This document shows, piece by piece, positions 44,877-53,786 of a DNA stretch of 64,000 nt; within the stretch, counting starts at the first letter, position 1; the number at the start of each line of letters is the position of its first letter. The stretch comes from Flagellimonas ochracea. Its GTDB lineage: Bacteria > Bacteroidota > Bacteroidia > Flavobacteriales > Flavobacteriaceae. The position numbers and the translations under genes were made by a program. Under the pieces are notes generated by a model, which ran no database searches, was not told the origin of the DNA, and saw only the letters and a program-made list of their open reading frames with translations. Where the stretch lies: the NCBI RefSeq assembly GCF_009903685.1, contig NZ_JAAABI010000002.1:496001-560000 (forward strand), in the 5' to 3' direction.

Positions 44877-46140
44877 CGGAATATAGAATTTTACCGTTCA
44901 AATCCTTTAAATATACATAATCTACGACCCCTTTGCCAGTGAAGGTAAAGATCAATCCCATAATTTTACCGGAGGTTCCTTTTAAGGGGGTTTGTAAAAC
45001 CAGAACGTCATTCAAATGTATTTCAAGGAATTGATTCTTACCGATAATTTTCAACGTTTGCCATTCCTTCATGTTTACCCCTAGGGCGGAAAAGTCATTC
45101 TCCGCTCCCATTAAGAATTCATCGCCTATTTTTAACATAAGGTTGCTTTCACAACCCTTTTCAACGATGCCAACAGCAGAAACATCTTTTTCGTCAATTA
45201 GTACCATTTCCATATAAGGGCATATCAAGCTTCTTGAATCTTCAAACCGCACTTTTGTTTCCAGCACAAAGGAATCGCTTTGAAGCCCATTGAATTCGCG
45301 GATATTGAAAAAAGAAAGGATTAAGTTCTGTTTGGGATCCACGCCGGATTCTTGAAGATCACGGTCCCCAACTTTAAGCTTTCCGCCAGATATAATGTTC
45401 TCTTGATTGGGATAAATTGGAATTTCTTGAAGCCTTTCAGATTTAAGCGTTGCAAACCAACCGTCCGTTTGTACAAGAATTCGCTTTCTTTTGATAATAC
45501 TGTCATTGGCTATTAACCGGGCCCAGTGAAACCCGGGGTAGTAGTAAATCTGTGAGAAGTTTTTCTTGTTTGGATCAATTGGGAATTTATGAGTGGGGTT
45601 CCATGACCGCTGGATGAAAAAACTGTCTGCTTTGACCTCCGTCAAGTCATAGGAAAAAATAACCGAGTTCGGCACATTGAAAGCCACTGTTTTGTTGACC
45701 GAAAAGGAAACATTTTCAGGGATTACCAATTGTTTTTCCTGCGTGACCAAAGAAATCAGGAGAAAGGTTAAAATTACAATGCTCAATGTAGCAACAACAA
45801 GAACTTTCTTTGAAAAAGGTTTGGGTCTGACTGAAGATGGTCCTGATACCAAAGAATCTTTGTGCTGATCTTGTCGAAAGTCGTTCCAGTTCTCGTAGTG
45901 CAGTAAAGAAACCAGAGCATCCAAGGTGCTGGGATGGGGCATCTTGTTAAAGTCATTTTTCCAGAGCCGTTTCATGGTGGATAGACTAATCCGGATATTG
46001 GACTTCTCATCCATCAGATCAATCAAGTACTGCAAATCTCGCTGGCTGAGATTTACCTCCGAAGAGGCCTTTTCTGGAAAGTAGCGCGCCACAATTTCCT
46101 GGATACAATTGTTTACGTAGTTTCTTTCATTAGCTGTCAT
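44857..46140 (-). CDS. Membrane protein with N-terminal HTH-like and C-terminal LamG-like domains
   Basis: 427 residues. Residues 1-95 are helical with ISLSTMKRLWKN and STLDALVSLLHYENWNDFR, resembling Bacteroidota HTH-type regulators. One membrane helix at about 113-134, then a large outside part; residues about 275-425 have a LamG-like beta pattern (FVLETKVRFEDSRSL, FLEIHLNDVLVLQTPLKG). It looks like a one-component sensor with a DNA-binding side in the cytoplasm and a binding lectin-like side in the periplasm. Overlaps the next gene by 20 bases and is divergent from a LamG-like secreted protein. Confidence 0.8.
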   Translation of the reverse strand: MTANERNYVNNCIQEIVARYFPEKASSEVNLSQRDLQYLIDLMDEKSNIRISLSTMKRLWKNDFNKMPHPSTLDALVSLLHYENWNDFRQDQHKDSLVSGPSSVRPKPFSKKVLVVATLSIVILTFLLISLVTQEKQLVIPENVSFSVNKTVAFNVPNSVIFSYDLTEVKADSFFIQRSWNPTHKFPIDPNKKNFSQIYYYPGFHWARLIANDSIIKRKRILVQTDGWFATLKSERLQEIPIYPNQENIISGGKLKVGDRDLQESGVDPKQNLILSFFNIREFNGLQSDSFVLETKVRFEDSRSLICPYMEMVLIDEKDVSAVGIVEKGCESNLMLKIGDEFLMGAENDFSALGVNMKEWQTLKIIGKNQFLEIHLNDVLVLQTPLKGTSGKIMGLIFTFTGKGVVDYVYLKDLNGKILYSDEFDEN

Positions 46141-46239
46141 GGGTACAATTTATAAAATGGACGTGATATGGATTATAAATAGATGCCTTTTGATGGTTTG
46201 TTACAGTAAGGTTCGCTCGAATTTTGAAAAAAAGAAAAC

Positions 46240-47370
46240 ATGAACAAAAAATGTATTAAACGGAGCATGGGACTTTTTGCCATGCTGACATTGATTTCAG
46301 GTCAAATGATAATGGGGCAAAACATTCCTTTGACCAAAGAAAACTGGAATATCATCGACAATGAGAATAACCAGACTCTTGATTTTCACACTACAAATTA
46401 CAAAGGGAAAGTAGCATTACGGTTAGGAAGACACAAAATAGCCAAGCTCGAAGGTAAAACCTATGAAAATTTTGTGTTGGAAATGGATATTGCCGGAAAG
46501 GCGATGCCTGGGATAGGATTCCATGCGGAGGACTTATTCAATTATGAGTTTTTTTATTGTAGGGTTTTTTCTGGAGGAAAAGAAGATGCGCTACAATATG
46601 CCCCTGTGTACAACGCAGCGCTGCCTTGGCAGCTCTATAATGCACCCATTTATGAGACAGAAGCAACATTCAAACCAGAAGAATGGTTCCACTTGAAAAT
46701 GGAAGTTTATGGGAATAACATGAGGGTTTTCATCGGAGATGACGATAGACCAAACATGCAGGTTGAACTTCTACAGCATGAAGTGGATAAAGGAGCCATC
46801 TTTTTAAAAACAAGTTTTGCAGAGGCCTACTTTGCAAACATCGAAATTCGTGAGTTGGAAAATCCTTTTCCCGTAGAAGAAGCAGAAAACCAAAAGACGT
46901 ATTTAACGGATTGGGAAATCTCGGAGCAACTAGAGGGCAATATATATTCCCAAAGGCAATATTATCAATGGTTGGATGATGCTGAAAAAGAGCACAATTG
47001 GAGGAACATTAAAACAGATAAAAATGGAATCGTGAATTTGGCCCAATATTTTGACCATCCCAAAGAATCAGTTTTTGCCAAAACGAATATTATCTCTGAA
47101 GCGGACAGGAATGTTACATTGGCCTTTGATTACACCCAGGTATTAATGATCACAATAAATAATCAGCCTGTATTTTTTGGACGAGAGCTTGACACACACA
47201 ATTTTATGCGAATGATGGATGGAGAGGAAAAAATACAGTTGTCCCTTAAAAAAGGGGACAACAAACTGGTATTTTGGGTACGGTCTGATGATGAATGGCA
47301 AGAGGCCAATCCACGTTATTTGGGAAGAAAACAAGCCATGAATTGGGGGTTTATCGCTCGATTGGAATGA
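46240..47370 (+). CDS. Secreted LamG/DUF1080-like protein, unknown
   Basis: 376 residues with a signal peptide (ends near IMGQN). Residues about 55-205 form a concanavalin-like fold (YENFVLEMDIAGKAMPGIGF, EWFHLKMEVYGNNMRVFIGD) related to 3-keto-disaccharide hydrolase modules, and a second beta domain follows. No enzyme residues identified. It is divergent from the HTH/LamG membrane protein, the two starts being 99 bases apart, so they are a likely sensor-target pair. Confidence 0.78.
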   Translation: MNKKCIKRSMGLFAMLTLISGQMIMGQNIPLTKENWNIIDNENNQTLDFHTTNYKGKVALRLGRHKIAKLEGKTYENFVLEMDIAGKAMPGIGFHAEDLFNYEFFYCRVFSGGKEDALQYAPVYNAALPWQLYNAPIYETEATFKPEEWFHLKMEVYGNNMRVFIGDDDRPNMQVELLQHEVDKGAIFLKTSFAEAYFANIEIRELENPFPVEEAENQKTYLTDWEISEQLEGNIYSQRQYYQWLDDAEKEHNWRNIKTDKNGIVNLAQYFDHPKESVFAKTNIISEADRNVTLAFDYTQVLMITINNQPVFFGRELDTHNFMRMMDGEEKIQLSLKKGDNKLVFWVRSDDEWQEANPRYLGRKQAMNWGFIARLE

Positions 47371-47903
47371 TGAACGGTATCTAAAAGAGGGCTTTTTGTT
47401 CGTTTTTTGGAGCAAAAGAATTGTAGGGTTATTTGGAAATCTTTTTGATACAATGAACCACTACGCCCTCTTCTTTAAACCTTAATTTTTAGGTGTAAGT
47501 ACCAAGCTGTATTATTCCAATCCCAGTTATTCGAACTTATTTCGGGACAGTCTTGAAGTTTTGCATTAAGAACATCTCGTCGATACTATTTAGAACAAGG
47601 ATTGGTGAATTGTTTTTTTTATTAAGTTTGACTTTAGTAAATGAGTCCATCTAACCGGACGCATTGCCTTTTGTTTTGAAAACTTTTTTCAATTTCGGGC
47701 TTATGGCAATAAGGAAGTCTAGCCAAAAAGCCGTCTTAGGGATAGGACACCGAATAATAGGGCTGGCTTCCAAAATGTATTTTCAGATTCGTGATTTCAC
47801 ACGAGGGTTTTCTTTCTTGACACATACGATGTTTGTATTTCGCATTTAAATGATAGTCTCTTCCTCGGACTTGATACTAGAAATTTTATAATGCCAAATA
47901 AAG
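47371..47903. other. 533-base gap with a possible long leader before speA
   Basis: AT-rich. Holds a plausible promoter at 47602-47630. A frame at 47703-47849 (48 codons from ATG) shows no clear protein character. If the promoter is real, about 265 bases of leader precede speA. Confidence 0.5.
47602..47630 (+). promoter_or_regulatory. Candidate promoter of the polyamine operon
   Basis: A TTG at 47602-47604, an 18-base spacer, then TAAGTTTG (TAnnTTTG) at 47623-47630. Spacing fits the Bacteroidota -33/-7 pattern. It would give a leader of about 265 bases before the speA ATG. Confidence 0.45.
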
Positions 47904-49358
47904 ATGAAAACCAAATACATCGATTTGATCGAACAGACCTACGATTTTCCACAAGAAGAATTTCAGCTTCAGGAAAGTTCATTGCAATTTCATGGAATAG
48001 ACCTTATGCGCCTTATTGAGCGCTATGGCACCCCATTAAAATTCACCTATTTGCCCAAAATATCGGAAAATATCCAACGGGCAAAGAAATGGTTCAATAC
48101 TGCAATAAACAAACACAACTATTCAGGGAAATACCACTATTGCTACTGCACCAAAAGTTCTCATTTTGAACATGTATTGAACGAGGCTCTTAAAAATGAC
48201 ATTCATATCGAAACATCATCAGCTTTTGATATTGATATCGTTGAAAATCTAAAGAGTGTCGGAAAAATATCCAACACACAGTATGTACTGTGTAATGGTT
48301 TTAAAAGGGACAGATATATTCAAAATATAGCCAGGCTTATCAACAGTGGCCATGAGAATTGTATACCGATCATAGACAACTTTGAGGAAATAGACCTGTT
48401 GAGTGAAAACATAGAAAGTAATTTTAATATTGGCATACGTATAGCTTCTGAAGAAGAACCCAAGTTCGAATTCTACACTTCGCGTTTGGGCATAGGGTAC
48501 AAGAATATCGTACCCTTCTATGTCAGTAAAATAAAAGACAACCCAAAGGTCCAACTCAAAATGCTGCATTTCTTTATCAATACAGGAATTCGCGATACAG
48601 CTTATTATTGGAACGAACTTCTAAAATGTTTGAAGGTTTATATTAGTCTTAAAAAGATATGTCCCACACTGGATAGTCTGAATATTGGTGGGGGATTCCC
48701 TATCAAAAACTCATTGGCGTTCAACTACGATTATGAGTACATGGTTGATGAGATTATCCATCAAATTAGTCAAGCTTGCAAGGAAGCTAGTGTTGAGCCG
48801 CCCCACATCTTTACAGAGTTTGGCAGTTTTACGGTGGGAGAGAGTGGTGGAAACATTTATCAAGTGCTTTACCAAAAACAACAAAATGATCGTGAAAAAT
48901 GGAATATGGTCAATTCATCGTTTATTACCACAATGCCTGATTCTTGGGCCATAAGCAAACGGTTCATCATGTTGGCAATCAATAGGTGGCACGACGAATA
49001 CGAGCGTGTTCTGTTAGGAGGGTTGACGTGTGACAGCGATGATTATTATAACTCGGAACAAGACTTAAATGCGATTCATTTGCCAAAGTACAAAAAGGAT
49101 AAGCCACTCTATATTGGTTTTTTCAACACTGGGGCCTATCAGGAAACTATCGGCGGTTTTGGGGGATTGCAGCATTGCCTCATTCCTCATCCCAAACATA
49201 TATTGATACATAAAAATTTTCAAGGAGACCTTGAGACATCCGTCTTTGCCGAACAACAAACGGCATCTGATTTTCTCTCCATTTTAGGATACAATAAATA
49301 CGAATTGAACAAAACTTCGCTTAAAATGGGGGAAAGTTTGGCATACCAAAAAAATTGA
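47904..49358 (+). CDS. speA: Arginine decarboxylase, alanine racemase fold
   Basis: 484 residues, shorter than the roughly 630-residue E. coli SpeA but typical for Bacteroidota. PLP lysine K84 in YHYCYCTKSSHFEHV, the glycine-rich phosphate loop in LDSLNIGGGFPIKN, and a catalytic-Cys-region pattern TCDSDD. It converts arginine to agmatine plus CO2. Next gene is an agmatinase, confirming the pathway. Confidence 0.93.
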   Translation: MKTKYIDLIEQTYDFPQEEFQLQESSLQFHGIDLMRLIERYGTPLKFTYLPKISENIQRAKKWFNTAINKHNYSGKYHYCYCTKSSHFEHVLNEALKNDIHIETSSAFDIDIVENLKSVGKISNTQYVLCNGFKRDRYIQNIARLINSGHENCIPIIDNFEEIDLLSENIESNFNIGIRIASEEEPKFEFYTSRLGIGYKNIVPFYVSKIKDNPKVQLKMLHFFINTGIRDTAYYWNELLKCLKVYISLKKICPTLDSLNIGGGFPIKNSLAFNYDYEYMVDEIIHQISQACKEASVEPPHIFTEFGSFTVGESGGNIYQVLYQKQQNDREKWNMVNSSFITTMPDSWAISKRFIMLAINRWHDEYERVLLGGLTCDSDDYYNSEQDLNAIHLPKYKKDKPLYIGFFNTGAYQETIGGFGGLQHCLIPHPKHILIHKNFQGDLETSVFAEQQTASDFLSILGYNKYELNKTSLKMGESLAYQKN

Positions 49359-49376
49359 TGCTTTAAATCAACTGAA

Positions 49377-50318
49377 ATGAAATTAGAAAGAACATACGCA
49401 GGGATTCCAGAGGAATACGCATCTTCACACAAATCTAAAGTTGTTTTAATTCCCGTTGCCTACGATGGAACGAGTACCTGGGGCAAAGGTGCCGATAAGG
49501 GTCCGGATGCCTTTCTGCAAGCTTCAGAGAATATGGAGCTTTATGATATTGAAACGGACAGTGAAGTATACAAAGAGGGAATTTATCTGACGGAAACTTT
49601 GGATGGTTTCGACTCACCTGAAAGCATGGTAGAAATGGTTCATAAAGTGGTCAGGGATTATCTGAACAGAAATAAGCTCGTTACAATAGTTGGTGGGGAA
49701 CATTCGGTCTCTATTGGTGCTATTAGGGCATTTGCAGAGTCGTACGAAGGATTGACGGTACTCCAAATAGATGCCCATGCCGACTTGAGAGAAGAGTACA
49801 ATGGCTCTAAATATAATCATGCCTGTGCTTTACATGAAGCCTCACAGAACACAAACCTGGTTCAGGTTGGTATAAGAAGTATGGACAAAATGGAAACTTC
49901 CGTTATGAACAAGGATAATGTCTTTTTTGCCCACGAAATGGTAACCGATGATTTTTGGATGGATAATGTGCTGGATGCGATGACCGAGAATGTTTACATC
50001 ACCTTCGATTTGGATGCGTTGGACCCATCCATTCTCCCAGCAACGGGAACGCCTGAACCCGGCGGACTTTTTTGGTATGAAACTTTGGAATTTCTTAAAA
50101 GGGTCTTTGAGGAATGCAATGTGGTCGGTTTTGATATCGTGGAACTTTGCCCTAATCCAGAAGACAGGGCTTCCGATTTTCTAGCCGCAAAACTTTATTA
50201 TAAAATGCTGAGCTACAAATACAACAGTCAGGATTCCGAAGAAGTGGAATATTTGGATGGGCAACACGAGAGTTTTGAAAAATTTGATGGAACAAAAGAA
50301 GAATATGATGAGCGATAA
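49377..50318 (+). CDS. speB: Agmatinase
   Basis: 313 residues of the ureohydrolase family. Manganese ligands are complete: H109 (GGEHS), D132-x-H134-x-D136 (DAHAD), D211-x-D213 (DLDALDP). It turns agmatine into putrescine and urea. The gene is 18 bases downstream of speA and overlaps the next gene start. An arginase is less likely because of the neighbouring arginine decarboxylase. Confidence 0.94.
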   Translation: MKLERTYAGIPEEYASSHKSKVVLIPVAYDGTSTWGKGADKGPDAFLQASENMELYDIETDSEVYKEGIYLTETLDGFDSPESMVEMVHKVVRDYLNRNKLVTIVGGEHSVSIGAIRAFAESYEGLTVLQIDAHADLREEYNGSKYNHACALHEASQNTNLVQVGIRSMDKMETSVMNKDNVFFAHEMVTDDFWMDNVLDAMTENVYITFDLDALDPSILPATGTPEPGGLFWYETLEFLKRVFEECNVVGFDIVELCPNPEDRASDFLAAKLYYKMLSYKYNSQDSEEVEYLDGQHESFEKFDGTKEEYDER

Positions 50319-51282
50319 AGGTGAAGTTTCCAAGTTTATCGAAAAGCATTTTCTTCATTTCAATGCAGCATCTTTGGTGGATGCTGCTAAGGGATATGAA
50401 GCCCAGTTGGGACAAGGGGCAAAAATGTTGGTGTCCTTGGCAGGTGCCATGAGCACCGCTGAATTAGGTAAGATTTTTTCAGAGATGATCCGTTCAAAAA
50501 AAGTTCATGTCATTTCATGTACCGGAGCTAATCTAGAAGAGGATATCATGAATTTGGTAGCTCATTCTCATTATAAAAGAGTGCCCAATTACCGTGATCT
50601 GACCCCGCAAGATGAATGGAATCTGTTGCAGAATGGACTCAACCGGGTCACCGATACCTGTATTCCAGAGGAAGAAGCTTTTAGACGTCTGCAGGAACAC
50701 ATTTATAAGATATGGAAGCAAGCAGATGATAACGGGGAACGACTATTCCCTCATGAATGTATGTACCGCCTTCTGCTATCAGGGGTGTTGGAAGAGTATT
50801 ACGAAATAGATGTTAGAGATTCGTGGGTGTTTGCTGCGGCCAAGGCCAATTTGCCGATGGTGGTCCCAGGATGGGAAGACAGTACAATGGGAAATATTTT
50901 TGCCAGTTATGTTCTGAAAGGCGAGCTCAAAGCCAGCACCATCAAGTCTGGAATTGAATACATGACCTTTTTGGCCGATTGGTATAGGCAAAATTCCAGC
51001 AATGGTATTGGGTTCTTTCAAATTGGCGGAGGAATAGCAGGAGATTTCCCCATTTGTGTGGTTCCGATGCTCTATCAAGATATGGAAGAAAAAGATACGC
51101 CATTCTGGAACTATTTCTGCCAAATAAGTGATTCTACAACAAGTTATGGCTCCTATTCTGGAGCCGTGCCGAATGAAAAGATTACTTGGGGGAAACTCGA
51201 TATAAAAACACCAAAATTCATAATAGAAAGCGATGCCACCATTGTGGCCCCATTGATTTTTGCCTACGTTTTGAAAATATAA
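50305..51282 (+). CDS. speY: Deoxyhypusine-synthase-like protein, probable homospermidine synthase (SpeY type)
   Basis: 325 residues from MMSDKGEVSKF, overlapping the speB end by 14 bases; a start at 50308 is equally possible, while a longer frame at 50257 is rejected. Related to deoxyhypusine synthase: VSLAGAMSTAELGKI, SCTGANLEEDIMNLVAH, GIGFFQIGGGIAGDFPIC and the key K297 in ITWGKLD, the position of the lysine that forms the enzyme imine. Bacteria lack eIF5A, so the hypusine reaction is unlikely. In Anabaena a homologue (SpeY) makes homospermidine from putrescine; the operon predicts the same here. Confidence 0.85.
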   Translation: MMSDKGEVSKFIEKHFLHFNAASLVDAAKGYEAQLGQGAKMLVSLAGAMSTAELGKIFSEMIRSKKVHVISCTGANLEEDIMNLVAHSHYKRVPNYRDLTPQDEWNLLQNGLNRVTDTCIPEEEAFRRLQEHIYKIWKQADDNGERLFPHECMYRLLLSGVLEEYYEIDVRDSWVFAAAKANLPMVVPGWEDSTMGNIFASYVLKGELKASTIKSGIEYMTFLADWYRQNSSNGIGFFQIGGGIAGDFPICVVPMLYQDMEEKDTPFWNYFCQISDSTTSYGSYSGAVPNEKITWGKLDIKTPKFIIESDATIVAPLIFAYVLKI

Positions 51283-51303
51283 CTGGATCGAGAAAGGAGT
51301 GAC

Positions 51304-51582
51304 ATGAAAAGAGTTATAGTTGATTACAAAAAACTTGATGGGGTAATACTAAATCTTTTAGTGGAGAAGTACCCCGACGGTTACGGGGATGGCGACATCA
51401 TTAGCTTTCGAAATTCTCAAGGAGAATGGGTTGAATGCATAGAGGTCAGAACAAAGGATACCGTATATTTGGTAAAAGTGAGCAAGCGACTTACAATGGC
51501 CATGGAAGACTACGAAATTTCCGCCGACAAAGAGGACGACATTACGCTGGATTACAGTGAACAAAATTTGGAAAAAGAATAA
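51304..51582 (+). CDS. Small acidic protein of the polyamine operon, unknown
   Basis: 92 residues: MKRVIVDYKKLDGVILNLL at the start and an acidic tail (DKEDDITLDYSEQNLEKE). I know similar small proteins only as conserved Bacteroidota hypotheticals. It lies 21 bases downstream of the synthase gene, on the same strand. A polyamine-related regulatory role is possible but without direct evidence. Confidence 0.7.
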   Translation: MKRVIVDYKKLDGVILNLLVEKYPDGYGDGDIISFRNSQGEWVECIEVRTKDTVYLVKVSKRLTMAMEDYEISADKEDDITLDYSEQNLEKE

Positions 51583-51622
51583 AAGAGTCCATCAAAGATT
51601 AAAAAAGACAATAGAAATTATT

Positions 51623-51695
51623 TTCTAACCCAATTGGACCCTTCGAAGTACAAGGAGAATGAAAAGCCAAATTCGAAGCCGTACTCTGGTTAGAA
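51623..51695. repeat. Nested dyad in the intergenic gap
   Basis: TTCTAACC at 51623-51630 pairs with GGTTAGAA at 51688-51695, and inside AGTAC (51647-51651) pairs with GTACT (51681-51685). It could form a structured RNA or be a fragment of a mobile end. No transposase or direct repeats are seen. Confidence 0.45.
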
Positions 51696-51789
51696 TGGAA
51701 AAAGGCCATAGAACATATGGATAAATCAGATAAATAGGCTTTTCAATCCTATTTTAAGAATAGATTACAAAACAAAAAACACACAAAAA

Positions 51790-52206
51790 ATGATGGAGGC
51801 AAAGTTCCACCTCGCCTTGCCATGTAGGGATATCGAGGAAACAAAAAAGTTCTATATGGAGATTATTGGCACCAACTTGGGAAGGAACACTGAAAAATGG
51901 TTGGATATTGACCTATTTGGCAACCAGTTAACATTTACACAGGCGGGTAACTTTAGTTTTGATTTCAAAAGCTATAAGCTTGATGACTATATTTTGCCAG
52001 CCTTCCATTTTGGAGTTATTATACCCAATGATAGTTGGGAGGAACTCTATGGCAGACTTTTTCAAATGGACTTAGAGGTAACCACTAAGGCCACTTTTAT
52101 GCAGGGCAAAAAGGGGGAACACCTTTCTTTTTTTGTTCAAGACCCCAATGGATACATGTTGGAGTTCAAAAGCTTTAAAAATGTCAATGAAGTCTTCACC
52201 TTATGA
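51790..52206 (+). CDS. VOC (glyoxalase-like) protein
   Basis: 138 residues with the vicinal-oxygen-chelate pattern: KFHLALPCRDIEETKKFYME at the N-terminus and PNGYMLEFKSF with the metal Glu at the C-terminus; His is visible in FHLAL and AFHFGVI. One VOC domain, so a dimer is expected. A dioxygenase, glyoxalase or resistance function cannot be chosen from sequence. Confidence 0.88.
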   Translation: MMEAKFHLALPCRDIEETKKFYMEIIGTNLGRNTEKWLDIDLFGNQLTFTQAGNFSFDFKSYKLDDYILPAFHFGVIIPNDSWEELYGRLFQMDLEVTTKATFMQGKKGEHLSFFVQDPNGYMLEFKSFKNVNEVFTL

Positions 52207-52246
52207 AGAAGAAGAAGGAAGCCTAATAGTCACAACGCTTATTAGT

Positions 52247-52726
52247 TTACAGCGTTCTTAAATACTCTGCCAGATCCCGGGCTTCTTCCTCGGTCAGGTT
52301 TTGGTTGAGCATAATGGCATTGTTGTATTCCTTGAGCAAGGCCTTCGCTATAGGGTCTTCCTTTAGCATTCCGTCCGGATTCAAGATCATGTTCATTACC
52401 CATTCTGGGCTTCGGCGTTCGTATACTCCCTTCATGGCTGGCCCTATCATGCGTTGGTCCACCATGTGGCATGCCACGCAAATGGCATTGAATGTTGCTT
52501 CGCCTCGGGCGGCCATTTCGGCATCAATTTCTTCGGGGAAATCTACATTTTTGATGGGTCCAACTCCTTTGTTATCCAAATCAACGGGCACTCCTTCACT
52601 GGTCTGTGCCTGTTTTTCTTCTGTCTTTGTTCTGCTTACCTCAAAACCATCTTCTTTCTTTTCTTTTTTTCCACCACAGCCCATCACTAGGGATGCCAAT
52701 GTAAACAAGACTAGTATTCTTTTCAT
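52247..52726 (-). CDS. Class I cytochrome c lipoprotein
   Basis: 159 residues from MKRILVLFTLASLVMGCGG with lipobox Cys17. A longer frame to 52999 overlaps the next gene and is rejected. Heme site C83-V-A-C86-H87 and probable axial M139 (NNAIMLNQNLTEEE). It should be an outer-leaflet or periplasmic electron carrier. The acidic linker (30-60) is unusually rich in K/E/Q/T. Confidence 0.9.
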   Translation of the reverse strand: MKRILVLFTLASLVMGCGGKKEKKEDGFEVSRTKTEEKQAQTSEGVPVDLDNKGVGPIKNVDFPEEIDAEMAARGEATFNAICVACHMVDQRMIGPAMKGVYERRSPEWVMNMILNPDGMLKEDPIAKALLKEYNNAIMLNQNLTEEEARDLAEYLRTL

Positions 52727-52826
52727 TTTATGAACTCTTATAAGGTTGATGTCAATTGTAGCTACTAATATAACCAATATATGGTTGAAATCATGTTTCA
52801 ACTTTTTGAACCCCCAATGTAGAAAT

Positions 52827-53786
52827 TCAGGGGGTATTGAAAAAGTCAAGTGCTCTTTTTTCATTATAGGTAATGTTGTCCTTTCCCCAAAAGCCAACGT
52901 GCCCACCATATTTTGGCACTTCCAGATAGAGGTTGGGATTAATTTCAGCTTCCTTGTAAGGATAACATTCGGATCCCAGAAAAGAATCATCTTGGGCATT
53001 GATGATTAGGGAAGGCGCTTTTATATCAGATAAAAACTGGAGGGAGCTACATTTTTCATAATAATCCAAGGCATCTTTAAAATTATGTGCCCTGCTGGTG
53101 TAGATATCGTCGAAATCCTTGAGAGTCTTTATTTTTTTGATGTCCTCATCGGGAATTAGTTCTGGGAAGAGTTCTTGTTTTTCTCTCAGCTTGGCAATGA
53201 GGTGTTTCTTGAACCGCTTTGCATAAAGCACATTTTTAGGCATTAGCAATTGTTCACATGAATCACGCAAGCTACAGGGCACAGAGACGGCCACGGCTGC
53301 TTTAACTTCCTTTGGAACGGTGTTTCCCTCACCCAAATATTTTAAGGCAAGGTTTCCGCCCAAGCTGAATCCTTTTAAATAGATTTCCCCATACTTTTTG
53401 GCATCAAGAATGTGGTCTATGACTTCAATAAGATCCTTAGTGGCCCCAGAATGGTACGAGCGATATTTTGAATTGGGCTCGCCACTGCATCCACGATAGT
53501 TAACCGCACAGGCATCATATCCCTTTTGATTGAACACTTTAGCACTTCCTGTGATGTAGGGGCGTTGGGCGTTCCCCTCCAAACCGTGTAACAGGATGAC
53601 CAATTTATTTGATGGTGTTTGGGATTTGCTCCAATCCAAATCTAAAAAGTCACCGTCGGCAAGTGTGATTCGCTCCCTTTTTTGGACAACACCATCCACT
53701 TTTCGAACAAGTCCAGAATAGATGGTGGCAATGTGCCCATTTCTAAAGAATAGCGGAGGACGGTAATTCGTTGAAAATAAAGGCAT
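52827..53786 (-). CDS. YheT-like alpha/beta hydrolase
   Basis: 319 residues. Nucleophile in GFSLGGNLALKYLGE, Asp in NAQDDSFL, and His in YGGHVGFWG; the family-specific RGCSGEPN segment is also present. YheT-type enzymes are cytosolic esterases of unknown substrate. Its ATG overlaps the stop of the bestrophin gene by one base. Confidence 0.9.
   Translation of the reverse strand: MPLFSTNYRPPLFFRNGHIATIYSGLVRKVDGVVQKRERITLADGDFLDLDWSKSQTPSNKLVILLHGLEGNAQRPYITGSAKVFNQKGYDACAVNYRGCSGEPNSKYRSYHSGATKDLIEVIDHILDAKKYGEIYLKGFSLGGNLALKYLGEGNTVPKEVKAAVAVSVPCSLRDSCEQLLMPKNVLYAKRFKKHLIAKLREKQELFPELIPDEDIKKIKTLKDFDDIYTSRAHNFKDALDYYEKCSSLQFLSDIKAPSLIINAQDDSFLGSECYPYKEAEINPNLYLEVPKYGGHVGFWGKDNITYNEKRALDFFNTP

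Noticed and set aside
47664..47849. Frame of 61 codons from TTG (48 from ATG) before speA
   Set aside because: No domain, weak start and atypical composition; kept only as part of the leader description.
52727..52999. N-terminal extension of the cytochrome c frame
   Set aside because: It lies in another phase of the YheT gene; the lipoprotein signal starts at 52726.
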